Below, one piece after another: positions 8,878 through 18,074 of a stretch of 54,670 nt of DNA. Where the stretch lies: assembly GCA_029936425.1 (NCBI GenBank), contig JAPYSU010000014.1, positions 13,095 through 67,764 of the forward strand, written 5' to 3'. Below the pieces are notes generated by a model that searched no databases, was not told where the DNA came from, and saw nothing but the letters and a program-made list of their open reading frames with translations. Numbering within the stretch: position 1 is the first letter of the stretch; the number at the start of each line of letters is the position of its first letter. The translations under genes and the position numbers were made by a program. This DNA is from Litorimonas sp. Its GTDB lineage: Bacteria > Pseudomonadota > Alphaproteobacteria > Caulobacterales > Maricaulaceae.

Positions 8878-9960
8878 ATGAAATTTCTAGACCAAGCTAA
8901 AATCTTTGTGAAATCCGGTAATGGCGGCGCAGGTAGCGTGTCCTTTCGGCGCGAGAAATATGTCGCCTTTGGCGGGCCGAATGGCGGCGACGGCGGCAAG
9001 GGCGGCGATGTCTGGGTCGAAGCCACACGCGACCTCAACACGCTCATTGATTATCGCTATCAGCAGCATTTCAAAGCCGAGACAGGCATACACGGCATGG
9101 GACGCGACCGAACAGGCGCGGCCGGTGAAGATATCGTTCTCAAGGTTCCCGTGGGCACGCAGGTCATTGATGCGGATACAGACGAGATATTGGTCGACCT
9201 CACAGAAGAAGATCAGCGCGTTTTGCTCGCCAAAGGCGGCAATGGCGGATGGGGCAATGCCCGCTTCAAATCCTCTACCAATCAGGCGCCGCGCAAAGCT
9301 AATCCCGGCGAGGAAGGCGAGGAACGCTGGGTCTGGCTGCGTCTGAAACTTTTGGCCGATGCGGGACTTGTGGGTCTGCCCAATGCCGGAAAATCAACTT
9401 TTCTTTCAACGGTCACTGCCGCCTCGCCTAAGACAGCAGACTATCCTTTTACCACACTCCACCCCCATCTCGGCGTGGTCAATCTTGGGGCAGCGGAACG
9501 CTTCGTTCTCGCCGACCTCCCCGGCCTGATCGAAGGCGCGTCCGAAGGCGCTGGACTGGGTCATCGTTTTCTCGGGCATGTCGAACGCTGCGCCGCCGTC
9601 TTGCATCTCGTGGATGCCTCGGCGGAGGAGCCGGCCGAAAATTACCGCATTATTCGAAATGAGTTGGTGGAATATGACGGCGGCATTGAAAACAAGCCGG
9701 AAATCGTGGTTCTGACCAAATGCGATTCTCTCGGCGAAGAGACACTCTCCGATGTGAAAGAAAGTGTCGAAGCCGAATGCGGCCAAACGCCATTCCTTAT
9801 TTCCAGTGTCGCCAATCAAGGCCTGAAACCGGTTCTTTTCGCTGTTTACGAACATGTTCAAAAACGCCGCCAGAAGGAAGAGGCGAAGCGCGAGGAAAAA
9901 CGAATTGCCCAAGCCATTAAAGACGGCGAAATGGAAGAACAAAAAGGGTGGTCCCCTTAG
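8878..9960 (+). CDS. obgE: Obg-family GTPase ObgE/CgtA
   Basis: The 360-residue protein has the glycine-rich Obg fold at its N-terminus (FVKSGNGGAGSVSFRREK) and a GTPase domain from about residue 160. G1 is GLPNAGKST near residue 165, a DLPGLIEGA G3 follows, and a TKCD G4 is present. The C-terminus is a short Lys/Glu-rich tail (RRQKEEAKREEKR). ObgE binds the 50S subunit and acts in late large-subunit assembly and stress signalling. In Caulobacter the orthologue CgtA is essential. Its position downstream of rplU-rpmA is conserved in many bacteria. proB starts six bases after its stop, so the two are probably co-transcribed. Confidence 0.97.
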   Translation: MKFLDQAKIFVKSGNGGAGSVSFRREKYVAFGGPNGGDGGKGGDVWVEATRDLNTLIDYRYQQHFKAETGIHGMGRDRTGAAGEDIVLKVPVGTQVIDADTDEILVDLTEEDQRVLLAKGGNGGWGNARFKSSTNQAPRKANPGEEGEERWVWLRLKLLADAGLVGLPNAGKSTFLSTVTAASPKTADYPFTTLHPHLGVVNLGAAERFVLADLPGLIEGASEGAGLGHRFLGHVERCAAVLHLVDASAEEPAENYRIIRNELVEYDGGIENKPEIVVLTKCDSLGEETLSDVKESVEAECGQTPFLISSVANQGLKPVLFAVYEHVQKRRQKEEAKREEKRIAQAIKDGEMEEQKGWSP

Positions 9961-9966
9961 ACCTCT

Positions 9967-11118
9967 ATGCCAGAAGGGTCAGCCATAAATAAAAACCAGC
10001 TGAGCGATTATCGGCGATTGGTCATTAAAATTGGCTCGGCTTTGCTTGTAGAGGCCAAGACCCATGCTCTTCGGCAAGAGTGGCTGAAATATCTTTGCTC
10101 GGAAATTGCGGAGCGCCATAAACAGGGGCTAGAAACATTGATTGTCTCTTCCGGAGCCATCGCTTTAGGGCGCGCCCGTCTCGGCCTTATTGGAAAGCGT
10201 CTTTCCCTCGCGGAAAAACAAGCCTGCGCGGCCGCAGGACAGTCTCATCTCACCCAAGCTTATGACAACGCGTTGGGCGAGCACGGCCTCCATGCGGCCC
10301 AGGCCTTGCTGACCCTGACGGATACAGAAGACCGCCGTCATTGGCTCAATGCCCGATCCACCTTGGAAACTTTGTTAAGTCTCAATACTATTCCTGTCAT
10401 AAACGAAAACGATACCGTCGCGACGGACGAAATCCGGTATGGCGATAATGATCGGCTGGCCGCCCGCGCCGCACAAATGGTCGGAGCAGACGGACTGCTC
10501 CTTCTCTCCGATATTGACGGGCTCTATACCGCCGATCCGCGCTCAGACCAGTCGGCCAAACATTTGCCGCGAATTCAGACGATTACGCCCGAAATCCTGG
10601 CTATGGGAACAGGCGCAAACAAAAGTCGCGCTGTGGGGACAGGCGGTATGGCGACAAAACTGGTCGCCGCTCAAATTGCCACACAGACCGGCTGCGATAT
10701 GATTATTATGGATGGGCGGGACAACGCCCCCTTCTCCCGTCTTGGAGGCGGAGAACGTTCGACTTTGTTTCTGGCCGCAACAAATCCCAAAAACGCCCGG
10801 GCGCAATGGATAATCGGCACTCTTAAACCCAAAGGGCGTCTTCAACTCGATGAGGGAGCTGTCAAAGCTCTCAGAAACGGGAAAAGCCTGCTGGCGGCAG
10901 GCGTCACAGAATTGACGGGACGGTTTCAGAAAGGCGACGCGGTCAGTGTTTTTGACAGTGCAGAGAAGGAAATCGCCAGAGGCCTGATCAGTTATAGCAG
11001 TGGAAACGCGGCCAAGATTATAGGGCTCCAGAGTGATAAAATAGAAGAGGTCCTGGGCTATACAAATGGGGCCGCCCTTATTCATCGTGATAATCTGGTA
11101 ATGATATCCCATGTATGA
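9967..11118 (+). CDS. proB: Glutamate 5-kinase
   Basis: The 383-residue enzyme has the amino-acid kinase fold followed by a C-terminal PUA domain (from about residue 280), the standard ProB layout. Visible motifs are VIKIGSALL near the N-terminus, SSGAIALG, PVINENDTVAT and GTGGMATKL. It phosphorylates glutamate as the first step of proline synthesis and is usually feedback-inhibited by proline. The last codons overlap nadD by 8 bases, so the two are likely translationally coupled. The usual partner proA (glutamyl-phosphate reductase), commonly next to proB in related bacteria, is not in this window. Confidence 0.97.
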   Translation: MPEGSAINKNQLSDYRRLVIKIGSALLVEAKTHALRQEWLKYLCSEIAERHKQGLETLIVSSGAIALGRARLGLIGKRLSLAEKQACAAAGQSHLTQAYDNALGEHGLHAAQALLTLTDTEDRRHWLNARSTLETLLSLNTIPVINENDTVATDEIRYGDNDRLAARAAQMVGADGLLLLSDIDGLYTADPRSDQSAKHLPRIQTITPEILAMGTGANKSRAVGTGGMATKLVAAQIATQTGCDMIIMDGRDNAPFSRLGGGERSTLFLAATNPKNARAQWIIGTLKPKGRLQLDEGAVKALRNGKSLLAAGVTELTGRFQKGDAVSVFDSAEKEIARGLISYSSGNAAKIIGLQSDKIEEVLGYTNGAALIHRDNLVMISHV

Positions 11119-11686
11119 AGGACTTAAAATTGGTCTGTTTGGTGGATCTTTTGATCCGGCCCATAAGGGCCACCTTCACGTTGCAAAGGCCGGACTTCGC
11201 GAACTTCGCCTCGATCATGTGTGGTGGCTTGTCAGCCCCCAAAACCCCCTCAAACAAGAACAGCCCAGCTATGAAAGCCGTGTAGAGACTGTCAAAGATT
11301 TGACTCTTCCCCCGCGCATGGCGATTAGTCATGTGGAAAAAGAAGCGAATACAAATTACACGGTCGATCTGCTGAGGCTTTTGAAAAAGCGGCACCCTGA
11401 TACCCAATTCGTTTTCATGATGGGGGCGGATAATTTCGCGCAACTCCCGAAATGGAGAAAATGGCAAGACATCATGGCGCTTTACCCGATCGCCGTAATC
11501 TCGCGGCCAGGTGACGGCCTGAAGGCGCGGCTGGGGCAAGCCGCCCGCCAATATGCAGACAGCCGCGTGCCGGAACAAAGCGCAGCTTCATTAGCGGAAA
11601 TGACAGCGCCAAGGTGGACATATCTCACTTTGCCCCTAGATAAGAGGTCATCTTCAGCCCTTCGGGCCAAACTGGCCAGAGACTGA
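11111..11686 (+). CDS. nadD: Nicotinate-nucleotide adenylyltransferase
   Basis: The 191-residue protein carries the nucleotidyltransferase motif GGSFDPAHKGH at residues 11-21 and the C-terminal SSSALRAKL motif matching the family's (I/S)SST.(I/L)R signature. NadD adenylylates nicotinate mononucleotide to deamido-NAD in NAD synthesis in the cytoplasm. The start ATG lies inside the end of proB, in an 8-base overlap. The length is slightly short of E. coli NadD (213) but normal for alphaproteobacteria. rsfS follows after 34 bases, as in most bacteria. Confidence 0.96.
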   Translation: MYEGLKIGLFGGSFDPAHKGHLHVAKAGLRELRLDHVWWLVSPQNPLKQEQPSYESRVETVKDLTLPPRMAISHVEKEANTNYTVDLLRLLKKRHPDTQFVFMMGADNFAQLPKWRKWQDIMALYPIAVISRPGDGLKARLGQAARQYADSRVPEQSAASLAEMTAPRWTYLTLPLDKRSSSALRAKLARD

Positions 11687-11720
11687 AACTTATGTTATGT
11701 GATTCCTATCAACAGGAAAA

Positions 11721-12194
11721 ATGGGACCACCGTCCACTGTGAACATGGAGAGCCTTCTGAGCACCCAAACTGCTGTCAGCACACCCTCACCGTCCAAATC
11801 TTCTGCCGCCGATCAAAAGGCGTCGAAACAGCTGTCTGAATTTTTACAGCACATTCTGGACGAAAATTCAGCCCAGGACATTATCGAAGTCGATCTACGC
11901 GGAAAGTCTTCCGTCGCAGATTACATGATTGTGGCGTCTGGACGTTCAAACCGGCATGTCAGTGCCCTGTCTGACTATGTTCTGCGCGCATTGAAAGATG
12001 CCCAGTTCAAAAATGTCGGCGTCGAAGGACAGGACGGATGCGACTGGGTTCTGGTCGATGTGGGAGATGTCATTTTGCATATCTTCCGCCCTGAAGTCCG
12101 CGTTTTCTACAATCTTGAAAAGATTTGGTCCGTTCCCCTTCCTGAAGGGCTTCGGAACGTTGCCGAGGAAGCCCCTGCTGACTCCGAGCTCTAA
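11721..12194 (+). CDS. rsfS: Ribosomal silencing factor RsfS
   Basis: The 157-residue protein has the RsfS/DUF143 core: KSSVADYMIVASGRSNRHV, GVEGQDGCDWVLVDVGDVIL and HIFRPEVRVFYNLEKIW. RsfS binds L14 on the 50S subunit and blocks subunit joining when nutrients are scarce. The N-terminal 35 or so residues are Ser/Thr/Pro-rich and not part of the fold. A second in-frame ATG at 11745 is possible, but 11721 has AACAGGAAAA just upstream. The stop codon abuts the rlmH start with no gap, so the two are coupled. Confidence 0.96.
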   Translation: MGPPSTVNMESLLSTQTAVSTPSPSKSSAADQKASKQLSEFLQHILDENSAQDIIEVDLRGKSSVADYMIVASGRSNRHVSALSDYVLRALKDAQFKNVGVEGQDGCDWVLVDVGDVILHIFRPEVRVFYNLEKIWSVPLPEGLRNVAEEAPADSEL

Positions 12195-12671
12195 ATGGCC
12201 GCTAAAATCATTATCCGCGCCGGCGGGAGTATGCGCGCGGGGCCTGAACGGGATATGGTGGACGACTATATCAACCGGGCCAATTTACTGGCGCGGCAAA
12301 CAGGGTTTCTCTCCGTTGAAGAACAAGCTGTAGACGTCAGAAGCTGTAAATCCCGCGAGGAAGAGACGCAAAAGCTCTTCGACTCCATCCCGAATTCGGC
12401 TCTATGTTTCGCCTTGGACGAGCGCGGCAAGGCATTTGCCTCCAGACAGATGGCTAAGACCCTTTCTCAAGCGCGAGACGAGGGACAAGCTGAAATTTAT
12501 CTTGTTATTGGCGCCGCAGAAGGGTTTGAGCCTTCCGCTATTCCGGCCTCGGCCCGGAAATGGGCCCTCGGTCCGCAAACCTGGCCGCATAAGCTCGTTC
12601 GCGTTATGATTGCCGAGCAAACTTATCGCGCTTTATCCATATTGGCCGGCACGCCGTATCACCGCGATTAA
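12195..12671 (+). CDS. rlmH: 23S rRNA (pseudouridine1915-N3)-methyltransferase RlmH
   Basis: The 158-residue SPOUT methyltransferase shows LDERGKAFASRQMA, the knot sequence LVIGAAEGFEP and the strongly conserved C-terminus LVRVMIAEQTYRALSI then YHRD. It methylates pseudouridine 1915 in helix 69 of 23S rRNA on assembled ribosomes using S-adenosylmethionine. It starts at the base after the rsfS stop, giving tight coupling of two late ribosome factors. The length matches the family (about 155). Confidence 0.97.
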   Translation: MAAKIIIRAGGSMRAGPERDMVDDYINRANLLARQTGFLSVEEQAVDVRSCKSREEETQKLFDSIPNSALCFALDERGKAFASRQMAKTLSQARDEGQAEIYLVIGAAEGFEPSAIPASARKWALGPQTWPHKLVRVMIAEQTYRALSILAGTPYHRD

Positions 12672-12706
12672 GGCGGCGTTAAACGTCCCTGCGCTAGGTA
12701 AAGAGG

Positions 12707-13882
12707 ATGTTAACCTTAAGGTTCATTGTCGTTTTAATGGTCTGGCTAAGCTTGGCCTCTATTGCTGTGGGGCAAGCACAAAACCCTCAGGATCTGGACG
12801 CCCTGACGCAAGCTGAAAAAAAGGCCCGGGCCGAGGCTCTGGCTCTGGAAAAACGAAGAAAAGCCGTTAGCGGCGAAATTTCAGATCTTGAGACATCTCT
12901 GGAAAAACTGGCCCGGGAAATTCGTGGTTTCGAACAGGACGCTCTGGAATTACAAAAGAAGAAAAACGAGATAGACAGGCGTATTTCCGAGATAAATTAT
13001 GCGATCCGTCAAGATGAAGAAGACCTGCTGGCCCTTTTGGCTGCCTTGCAGAGGCTCGAGGCCAACCCGCCGCCTGCTTTGACATTAAAGCCTGACAGCG
13101 CCATTGCAAATGCACAGGCGGCCCAGCTTATGGCCACTCTGTCCAAAGAGCTGGATCAGCGCACCAAGGTTTTGACGGCTCAATTAACCCGTTTAAACGA
13201 AGAACAGGCCCGGGCCGACGAAACTCAGACGCAAATAGAAGCCAATCAAAGACAGCTGGAAAGACGCCGGTCCGAAACGCAGGGTCTGGTTAAAGAAAAG
13301 TCCACCTTACGAAAATCCATTGATATTCAGCGGGAAGAAAAACAGGCCTTGGCGAAAAGGCTTGCTCAAGAATCCGCCACATTAAGAGAGTTGCTGGAAA
13401 AACTGGAGTCTGAAGCCAGAGCGATTTATCCGCGCGTTAAACCCGGCCGCGGCGTCTCCAAGCCGGCCAAGAGACCGGCCTTGCCCCTAAGCTTACCAGA
13501 AGGAGTCGGCCCATTTGCGAAAGCCAAAGGCCGGTTAACCTTGCCCGTCACCGGTCCTCTGACGAAACGTTATGGAGGGGATGAAAAGGGCCTGACGTTT
13601 GCCACACCCTCCAAAGGACAGGTTCTTGCCCCCTATGCAGGACGCGTCGAATTTGCCGGCCCGTTCAAGAATTATGATAAAGTGATAATTGTCGACGTCG
13701 GCGAAGGATATTATATTTTAATGACCGGACTGGGCGATATTTTTGCTGAAATCGGCGAAACCCTGACTCAAGGGGAGCCTGTTGGAACAATGCCGGCAAC
13801 CTCTTCCGGATCGAATGAACTTTATTTGGAAGTCAGAAAGGAAGGCCAGACGGTCGATCCGGGCCCTTGGCTGGCCCTTTAA
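12707..13882 (+). CDS. envC: Murein hydrolase activator EnvC-like, coiled coil plus degenerate LytM domain
   Basis: The 391-residue protein starts with a hydrophobic signal sequence (IVVLMVWLSLASIAVGQA). A long Glu/Lys/Gln-rich coiled coil (about residues 30-240) and a Lys/Pro hinge follow, then a C-terminal M23/LytM domain (about 270-391). The LytM part lacks the zinc-binding His/Asp set of active peptidases, for example GLTFATPSKG where HxGxD would be. That is the known state of EnvC activators, which switch on amidases at the division septum rather than cutting peptidoglycan. It lies between rlmH and ctpA, as in related bacteria. Which amidase it activates is not visible here. Confidence 0.9.
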   Translation: MLTLRFIVVLMVWLSLASIAVGQAQNPQDLDALTQAEKKARAEALALEKRRKAVSGEISDLETSLEKLAREIRGFEQDALELQKKKNEIDRRISEINYAIRQDEEDLLALLAALQRLEANPPPALTLKPDSAIANAQAAQLMATLSKELDQRTKVLTAQLTRLNEEQARADETQTQIEANQRQLERRRSETQGLVKEKSTLRKSIDIQREEKQALAKRLAQESATLRELLEKLESEARAIYPRVKPGRGVSKPAKRPALPLSLPEGVGPFAKAKGRLTLPVTGPLTKRYGGDEKGLTFATPSKGQVLAPYAGRVEFAGPFKNYDKVIIVDVGEGYYILMTGLGDIFAEIGETLTQGEPVGTMPATSSGSNELYLEVRKEGQTVDPGPWLAL

Positions 13883-14045
13883 TTCAGGGAACTCCCCTTT
13901 CCCGAACAGCGTATTACCGTGACAAAAGGTGCGGATTACAGTTTTTTGACTTTGCAGCGACCGATTGGCGACATAAGTATAAGAGACAGGCAGAGTTTGC
14001 ATGAAACTTGCACTCCGTCTTGTAAATATTTGGAAGGCTGAAAAA

Positions 14046-15368
14046 ATGAAATATGTTCTACCTGCAATTGGCTCCGTCGCCGCCATAGCCCTGTTTGCCT
14101 TTTCTTCGACAAATCAGACAGCTCTCGCAGTTGAACCCGCCTCCAATACAAACACATTTGAACAGCTTGATCTGTTTGCGGACGTCCTTGCACGGGTCCG
14201 GACGGATTACGTCGTTGACGTCAACGACGCCGAACTTATCGAAAATGCCATGAACGGCATGTTGCAGTCCCTGGACCCGCATTCCAGCTATGTGACGCCG
14301 GAACAGTTTAAGGAACTCCAGGTCACAACCAGCGGTGAGTATGGCGGCCTTGGCATGGAAGTCACAATGGAAGAAGGCTTTGTCAAAGTTATTGCTCCCA
14401 TCGACGAGACCCCTGCAAAACGCGCCGGAATTAAAGCCGGCGATTACCTGACCGAAATTAATGGAAAGTCCATCCTTGGACTGTCTCTGACGGAAGCTGT
14501 CAAACAGATGCGCGGCAAACCCGGAGAAGATATAACGGTGACTGTTGTCCGCGAGGATGAAGACCCCAAAGACATCACGATCACGCGCGAAGTCATCAAA
14601 CGTGTTGTCGTCAAAAATGAAATCAAAGACGGCATTGGATATATCCGTCTGGCTCAATTCAATGACAAAGCAGAAGAAGGTCTGATCGACTCTATAAAAT
14701 CTCTTAAAAAGGAATTTGGCGGAAACATTCCTGGTATTGTTCTCGATTTACGGGCTAATCCCGGCGGACTTCTGGATCAGTCCATCAAGGTTTCCAGTGT
14801 CTTTTTGGATGGCGGAGAGATTGTCTCCACACGCGGACGCGTCGCTTCCGATACGCAGCGCTATAACGGCGAAGCCGGCGAGCTTGCCGAGGGCGTGCCG
14901 CTTATCGTCTTGATCGACGGCGCTTCCGCTTCCGCCTCTGAAATTGTGGCCGGAGCCATTCAGGATCGCGGCCGAGGAATCGTGGTCGGCATGCCGACAT
15001 TTGGCAAAGGCTCGGTGCAATCTGTTATTCCCCTTCGCGGAGGCCGTGACGGCGCGCTCAGAATGACAACGCAGCGTTATTACACGCCGTCCGGGCGCTC
15101 CATTCAGGGCACCGGCATTGACCCGGATATTGCTATCGCGTCAGAACCGGATGACGGTAAAGCAGACCGCCGCCGCCGCGAAGCCGACCTCCCTAATGCC
15201 ATTTTAAATGAAAAGGCCCTAGCGGAGGAAGAAAACAAGGAAGAATTGGTGATCGACTATCCAGCCGAAGATTTTGATGTGGAGCAGGATTATCAGCTTC
15301 AAAAGGCGATAGCGATTTTGAAAGGCGGGCAATATGCTTCCACGCTCGCGGCTCTACAACAGGGTTAG
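14046..15368 (+). CDS. ctpA: Carboxy-terminal processing protease, S41 family (copy 1)
   Basis: The 440-residue protein begins with a signal peptide (MKYVLPAIGSVAAIALFAFS) likely cleaved near TALA. A PDZ domain (about residues 85-165) is followed by the S41 catalytic domain. The nucleophile Ser lies in DGASASASEIVAGA and the catalytic Lys in FGKGSVQSVIP, giving the Ser/Lys dyad of CtpA/Prc. It should trim C-termini of periplasmic proteins. I chose the ATG at 14046 because GGAAGG lies eight bases upstream and gives a clean signal peptide; an in-frame ATG at 14001 would add 15 residues. The downstream neighbour is a paralogue. Confidence 0.94.
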   Translation: MKYVLPAIGSVAAIALFAFSSTNQTALAVEPASNTNTFEQLDLFADVLARVRTDYVVDVNDAELIENAMNGMLQSLDPHSSYVTPEQFKELQVTTSGEYGGLGMEVTMEEGFVKVIAPIDETPAKRAGIKAGDYLTEINGKSILGLSLTEAVKQMRGKPGEDITVTVVREDEDPKDITITREVIKRVVVKNEIKDGIGYIRLAQFNDKAEEGLIDSIKSLKKEFGGNIPGIVLDLRANPGGLLDQSIKVSSVFLDGGEIVSTRGRVASDTQRYNGEAGELAEGVPLIVLIDGASASASEIVAGAIQDRGRGIVVGMPTFGKGSVQSVIPLRGGRDGALRMTTQRYYTPSGRSIQGTGIDPDIAIASEPDDGKADRRRREADLPNAILNEKALAEEENKEELVIDYPAEDFDVEQDYQLQKAIAILKGGQYASTLAALQQG

Positions 15369-15380
15369 GCCATAATCAAA

Positions 15381-16769
15381 ATGCCCCTCTTGCGCTCTTA
15401 CGGCCTATTCCTTTCATCGCTGCTACTCTTTTCAGCGCCTTTGGCACTTGCTCAGGTGGAGCCTCCGGCGTCGGAAGTTTCTTCTGAAGAGGACCCTGAT
15501 CCAGGCAATGAGGCCGTTTTAGAGAAAATGGAACTTTTTGCAGAGGTCCTGACCCGCGTTCGGGACTATTATGTAGAGCCAAAAGACGAAAAAGAATTGA
15601 TAGAGGCGGCCTTGGACGGGGCGCTTTCGTCTCTCGACCCTCACTCCAGCTACGCCCCGCCTGCCGCGTTCACAGAGCAGCGCGAAGCCGCGAAACGTGA
15701 ATATGGTGGTCTGGGTATTGAAGTCAGCATGGAAGGCGGACTGGTCAAAATCAATTACGCTATTGAGGAAGGCCCGGCCTATAAAGCCGGCATCCGGACA
15801 GGCGATTTTATTTCATCCGTGGCCGGAGAATCTATCTTGGGAAAAGACCTGAATGACGCCGTTGAAAATATGCGTGGTCCTGTCGGGGACCCCGTTCAGG
15901 TAACAGTTATCACCGGAGACGAAGAACCACGTGAATTGGATATTGTGCGGCAGGTTGTTCGGGGCCGCGCGGTGCGTCACCGCGTCGAACAGGGGCTCGG
16001 ATATGTTTTTATTGAGACCTTCAATAATGATCAATTAACCTCTGATTTGAAACACGCTCTGACTCTACTTGAGGCGGATCTGGGCGGAAAGATTCCCGGT
16101 CTCATTATCGATATGCGCGGCAATCGCGGCGGTCTTCTGGATCAGTCCGTATCTGTTTCTGGGCTTTTCCTGGACGGCGGGGAAGTCCTCTCTGCCAGAG
16201 GGCGTGATTCTTCCGATACGCAGAGATACCACGCGGAAGCGGGGGAGCTTTATCCCGATATGCCGATTGTTGTGCTTGTCAATTCCGGCTCTGCCTCTGC
16301 CGCAGAGATTGTCGCTGGCGCGCTGCAGGACCGGGGACGGGCCGTTATTGTCGGCCGCCGTTCCTTCGGTAAAGGTTCGGTACAATCTGTTATTCCTCTA
16401 GTTCAGCATGGCGGGGCCCTGCGCATGACAACGCAGCGTTATTTCACCCCGTCCGGAAATTCCATTCAGGGGCGCGGCATCATGCCGGACATGCTAGTAG
16501 CCGCTTTCCCCGATAATGGAGAAATCAGAGAACGGTTCCGGGAAAACAGCTTGCCGCATTCGCTCATAAATCCGGATCATTCCGATTTTGAAGAAAATTA
16601 TGAGGACATCCTCTACCCGTCAGAGGATTTACCGGACACGGTGGACTTCCAGCTCCGCAAAGCCATCGATATTTTGAAAACCTCCCGTTACCAAACCCTG
16701 CTACAGGCGCAAAACTACCTTCCCGAAAGTGTTGCCAAAGCCGTGGCAGAGGTCAAGGCATCACAATAG
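15381..16769 (+). CDS. Carboxy-terminal processing protease, S41 family (copy 2, tandem paralogue)
   Basis: The 462-residue protein starts 12 bases after the first S41 gene and is collinear with it: signal peptide (LLLFSAPLALAQ), PDZ domain, then the catalytic domain. It keeps the Ser (SGSASAAEIVAGA) and Lys (FGKGSVQSVIP) dyad, so it should be active. Shared blocks such as DPHSSY, EYGGLG and RYFTPSGNSIQGRG against RYYTPSGRSIQGTG show an old duplication with considerable divergence. The C-terminal tail differs most. It probably has a separate substrate range or regulator. Confidence 0.92.
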   Translation: MPLLRSYGLFLSSLLLFSAPLALAQVEPPASEVSSEEDPDPGNEAVLEKMELFAEVLTRVRDYYVEPKDEKELIEAALDGALSSLDPHSSYAPPAAFTEQREAAKREYGGLGIEVSMEGGLVKINYAIEEGPAYKAGIRTGDFISSVAGESILGKDLNDAVENMRGPVGDPVQVTVITGDEEPRELDIVRQVVRGRAVRHRVEQGLGYVFIETFNNDQLTSDLKHALTLLEADLGGKIPGLIIDMRGNRGGLLDQSVSVSGLFLDGGEVLSARGRDSSDTQRYHAEAGELYPDMPIVVLVNSGSASAAEIVAGALQDRGRAVIVGRRSFGKGSVQSVIPLVQHGGALRMTTQRYFTPSGNSIQGRGIMPDMLVAAFPDNGEIRERFRENSLPHSLINPDHSDFEENYEDILYPSEDLPDTVDFQLRKAIDILKTSRYQTLLQAQNYLPESVAKAVAEVKASQ

Positions 16770-16836
16770 AGGCGAAGCAAAAGCTGAGTGGACGCCGATA
16801 TAGACCTCGGCGCCAAATCATCCTAATCCCGTTTCC

Positions 16837-18057
16837 ATGACCTCTCCCGCCGGACATAGTCGTAGACGTAAGAAGCTGAGTCTTCCAAAGCGGCGTTGGC
16901 ATGTTCTGGGCGCCGCCGCATTACTTGGCCTTACAACGGCGGCAGCGGCGCTTATATTGACCTCTCCGGCTCCCGAGATTGATAAAAATACAAGTGGTCA
17001 GCTTGCGCTGGAATCTCTGCCGCAGCCCCTCATGGCGACGAATTTGAACAGCGAGAGTGACTCGCTTCCGGATCTGTTGGCCGGAGAAATTCCGGAAGGC
17101 GAAAACCCGACAAACCGGACGCCACAAACAGCGCAAAATGACGCACTTGGCAATCCTATCACAAATGGCGCCGCAAATGATGCGCCGTCATCGTCTCAGA
17201 CAACGCCACAGACAGCGCCTTCAACAAAACCCAAAACCGTGCTGATAGATGGTCAGCCCTTGGACAGCGGTAGCGCGGAGATATTTTCTGAACTGAGTCA
17301 AAGCGGCCCCTTTGGCCCTCTGCCCAAAAAGGCAGAAAATGGGAACTCCGTCTTCAAGGCTTACCGGAAAGACGCACCGAATTCCACCGGCGGCAAATCG
17401 GTTGCACTTATTATTGGCGGGTTGGGCCTGAACCGAACTCTGACCCAGGAGGCTATAGATACCCTCCCCGCAAATGTGACCCTCTCCTTCGCGGCCCACG
17501 CCCCAAACCTGCAAAGCTGGATAGATAGAGCCCGCTTGAATGGGCATGAGGTTTTATTGGAAATTCCCATGCAGTCCCGCGCCTCCAATTCGAGCGAACC
17601 GGGCGCGGATCATATGTTGAGTATCGACGCGCCGGAAAAGAATGCAGAAAATCTCGACTGGCTTTTGAGCCGCGCGCAAGGCTATTTCGGCGTCATAAAT
17701 TATAATGGAGACTCTTTTCTAACGCGTATGGACGCCGCCGCCCCAACCCTATCGCGATTTTCAGACTCCGGCTTGGCCTTTATCTCGGACGGCGCTTTTC
17801 CGGCTCCCTCTCTGCCCGCCTTAACGCAATCTCTTTCCCTGCCCTATAAATCAGGGTTTGGATTGATTGACCCCGAGCCTCAAACAGAACGAATTGAAAC
17901 CGAGCTTTCCCGCCTTGCCGAAGAGAGCCGTGTGGGCGACACACCGATTGGGGTTGGTTTTGCTTATCCCGAAACTTTGGCCTCGGTAAATCGCTGGATA
18001 GATGATCTCCCCGATAAATCGCTCCAACTCATCCCGGCCTCTGCGGCCTTAGAATAG
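16837..18057 (+). CDS. Divergent polysaccharide deacetylase family protein (YibQ-like)
   Basis: The 406-residue protein has a basic N-terminus (RRRKKLSLPKRRWH), one membrane helix (AAALLGLTTAAAALIL), a Gln/Thr/Pro/Asn-rich linker to about residue 150, and then a polysaccharide-deacetylase-2 domain. Matching blocks include VALIIGGLGLNRTLTQEAID, PANVTLSFAAHAP, GHEVLLEIPMQ and NYNGDSFLTR. The usual first Asp of such domains (DDxG) is replaced by GGLG, so metal-dependent catalysis is doubtful; many YibQ proteins vary here. It sits between the CtpA pair and rppH, the order seen in Caulobacter-like genomes. It is a predicted inner-membrane protein facing the periplasm. Confidence 0.87.
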   Translation: MTSPAGHSRRRKKLSLPKRRWHVLGAAALLGLTTAAAALILTSPAPEIDKNTSGQLALESLPQPLMATNLNSESDSLPDLLAGEIPEGENPTNRTPQTAQNDALGNPITNGAANDAPSSSQTTPQTAPSTKPKTVLIDGQPLDSGSAEIFSELSQSGPFGPLPKKAENGNSVFKAYRKDAPNSTGGKSVALIIGGLGLNRTLTQEAIDTLPANVTLSFAAHAPNLQSWIDRARLNGHEVLLEIPMQSRASNSSEPGADHMLSIDAPEKNAENLDWLLSRAQGYFGVINYNGDSFLTRMDAAAPTLSRFSDSGLAFISDGAFPAPSLPALTQSLSLPYKSGFGLIDPEPQTERIETELSRLAEESRVGDTPIGVGFAYPETLASVNRWIDDLPDKSLQLIPASAALE

Positions 18058-18074
18058 ACGAATCTCATTTTATT

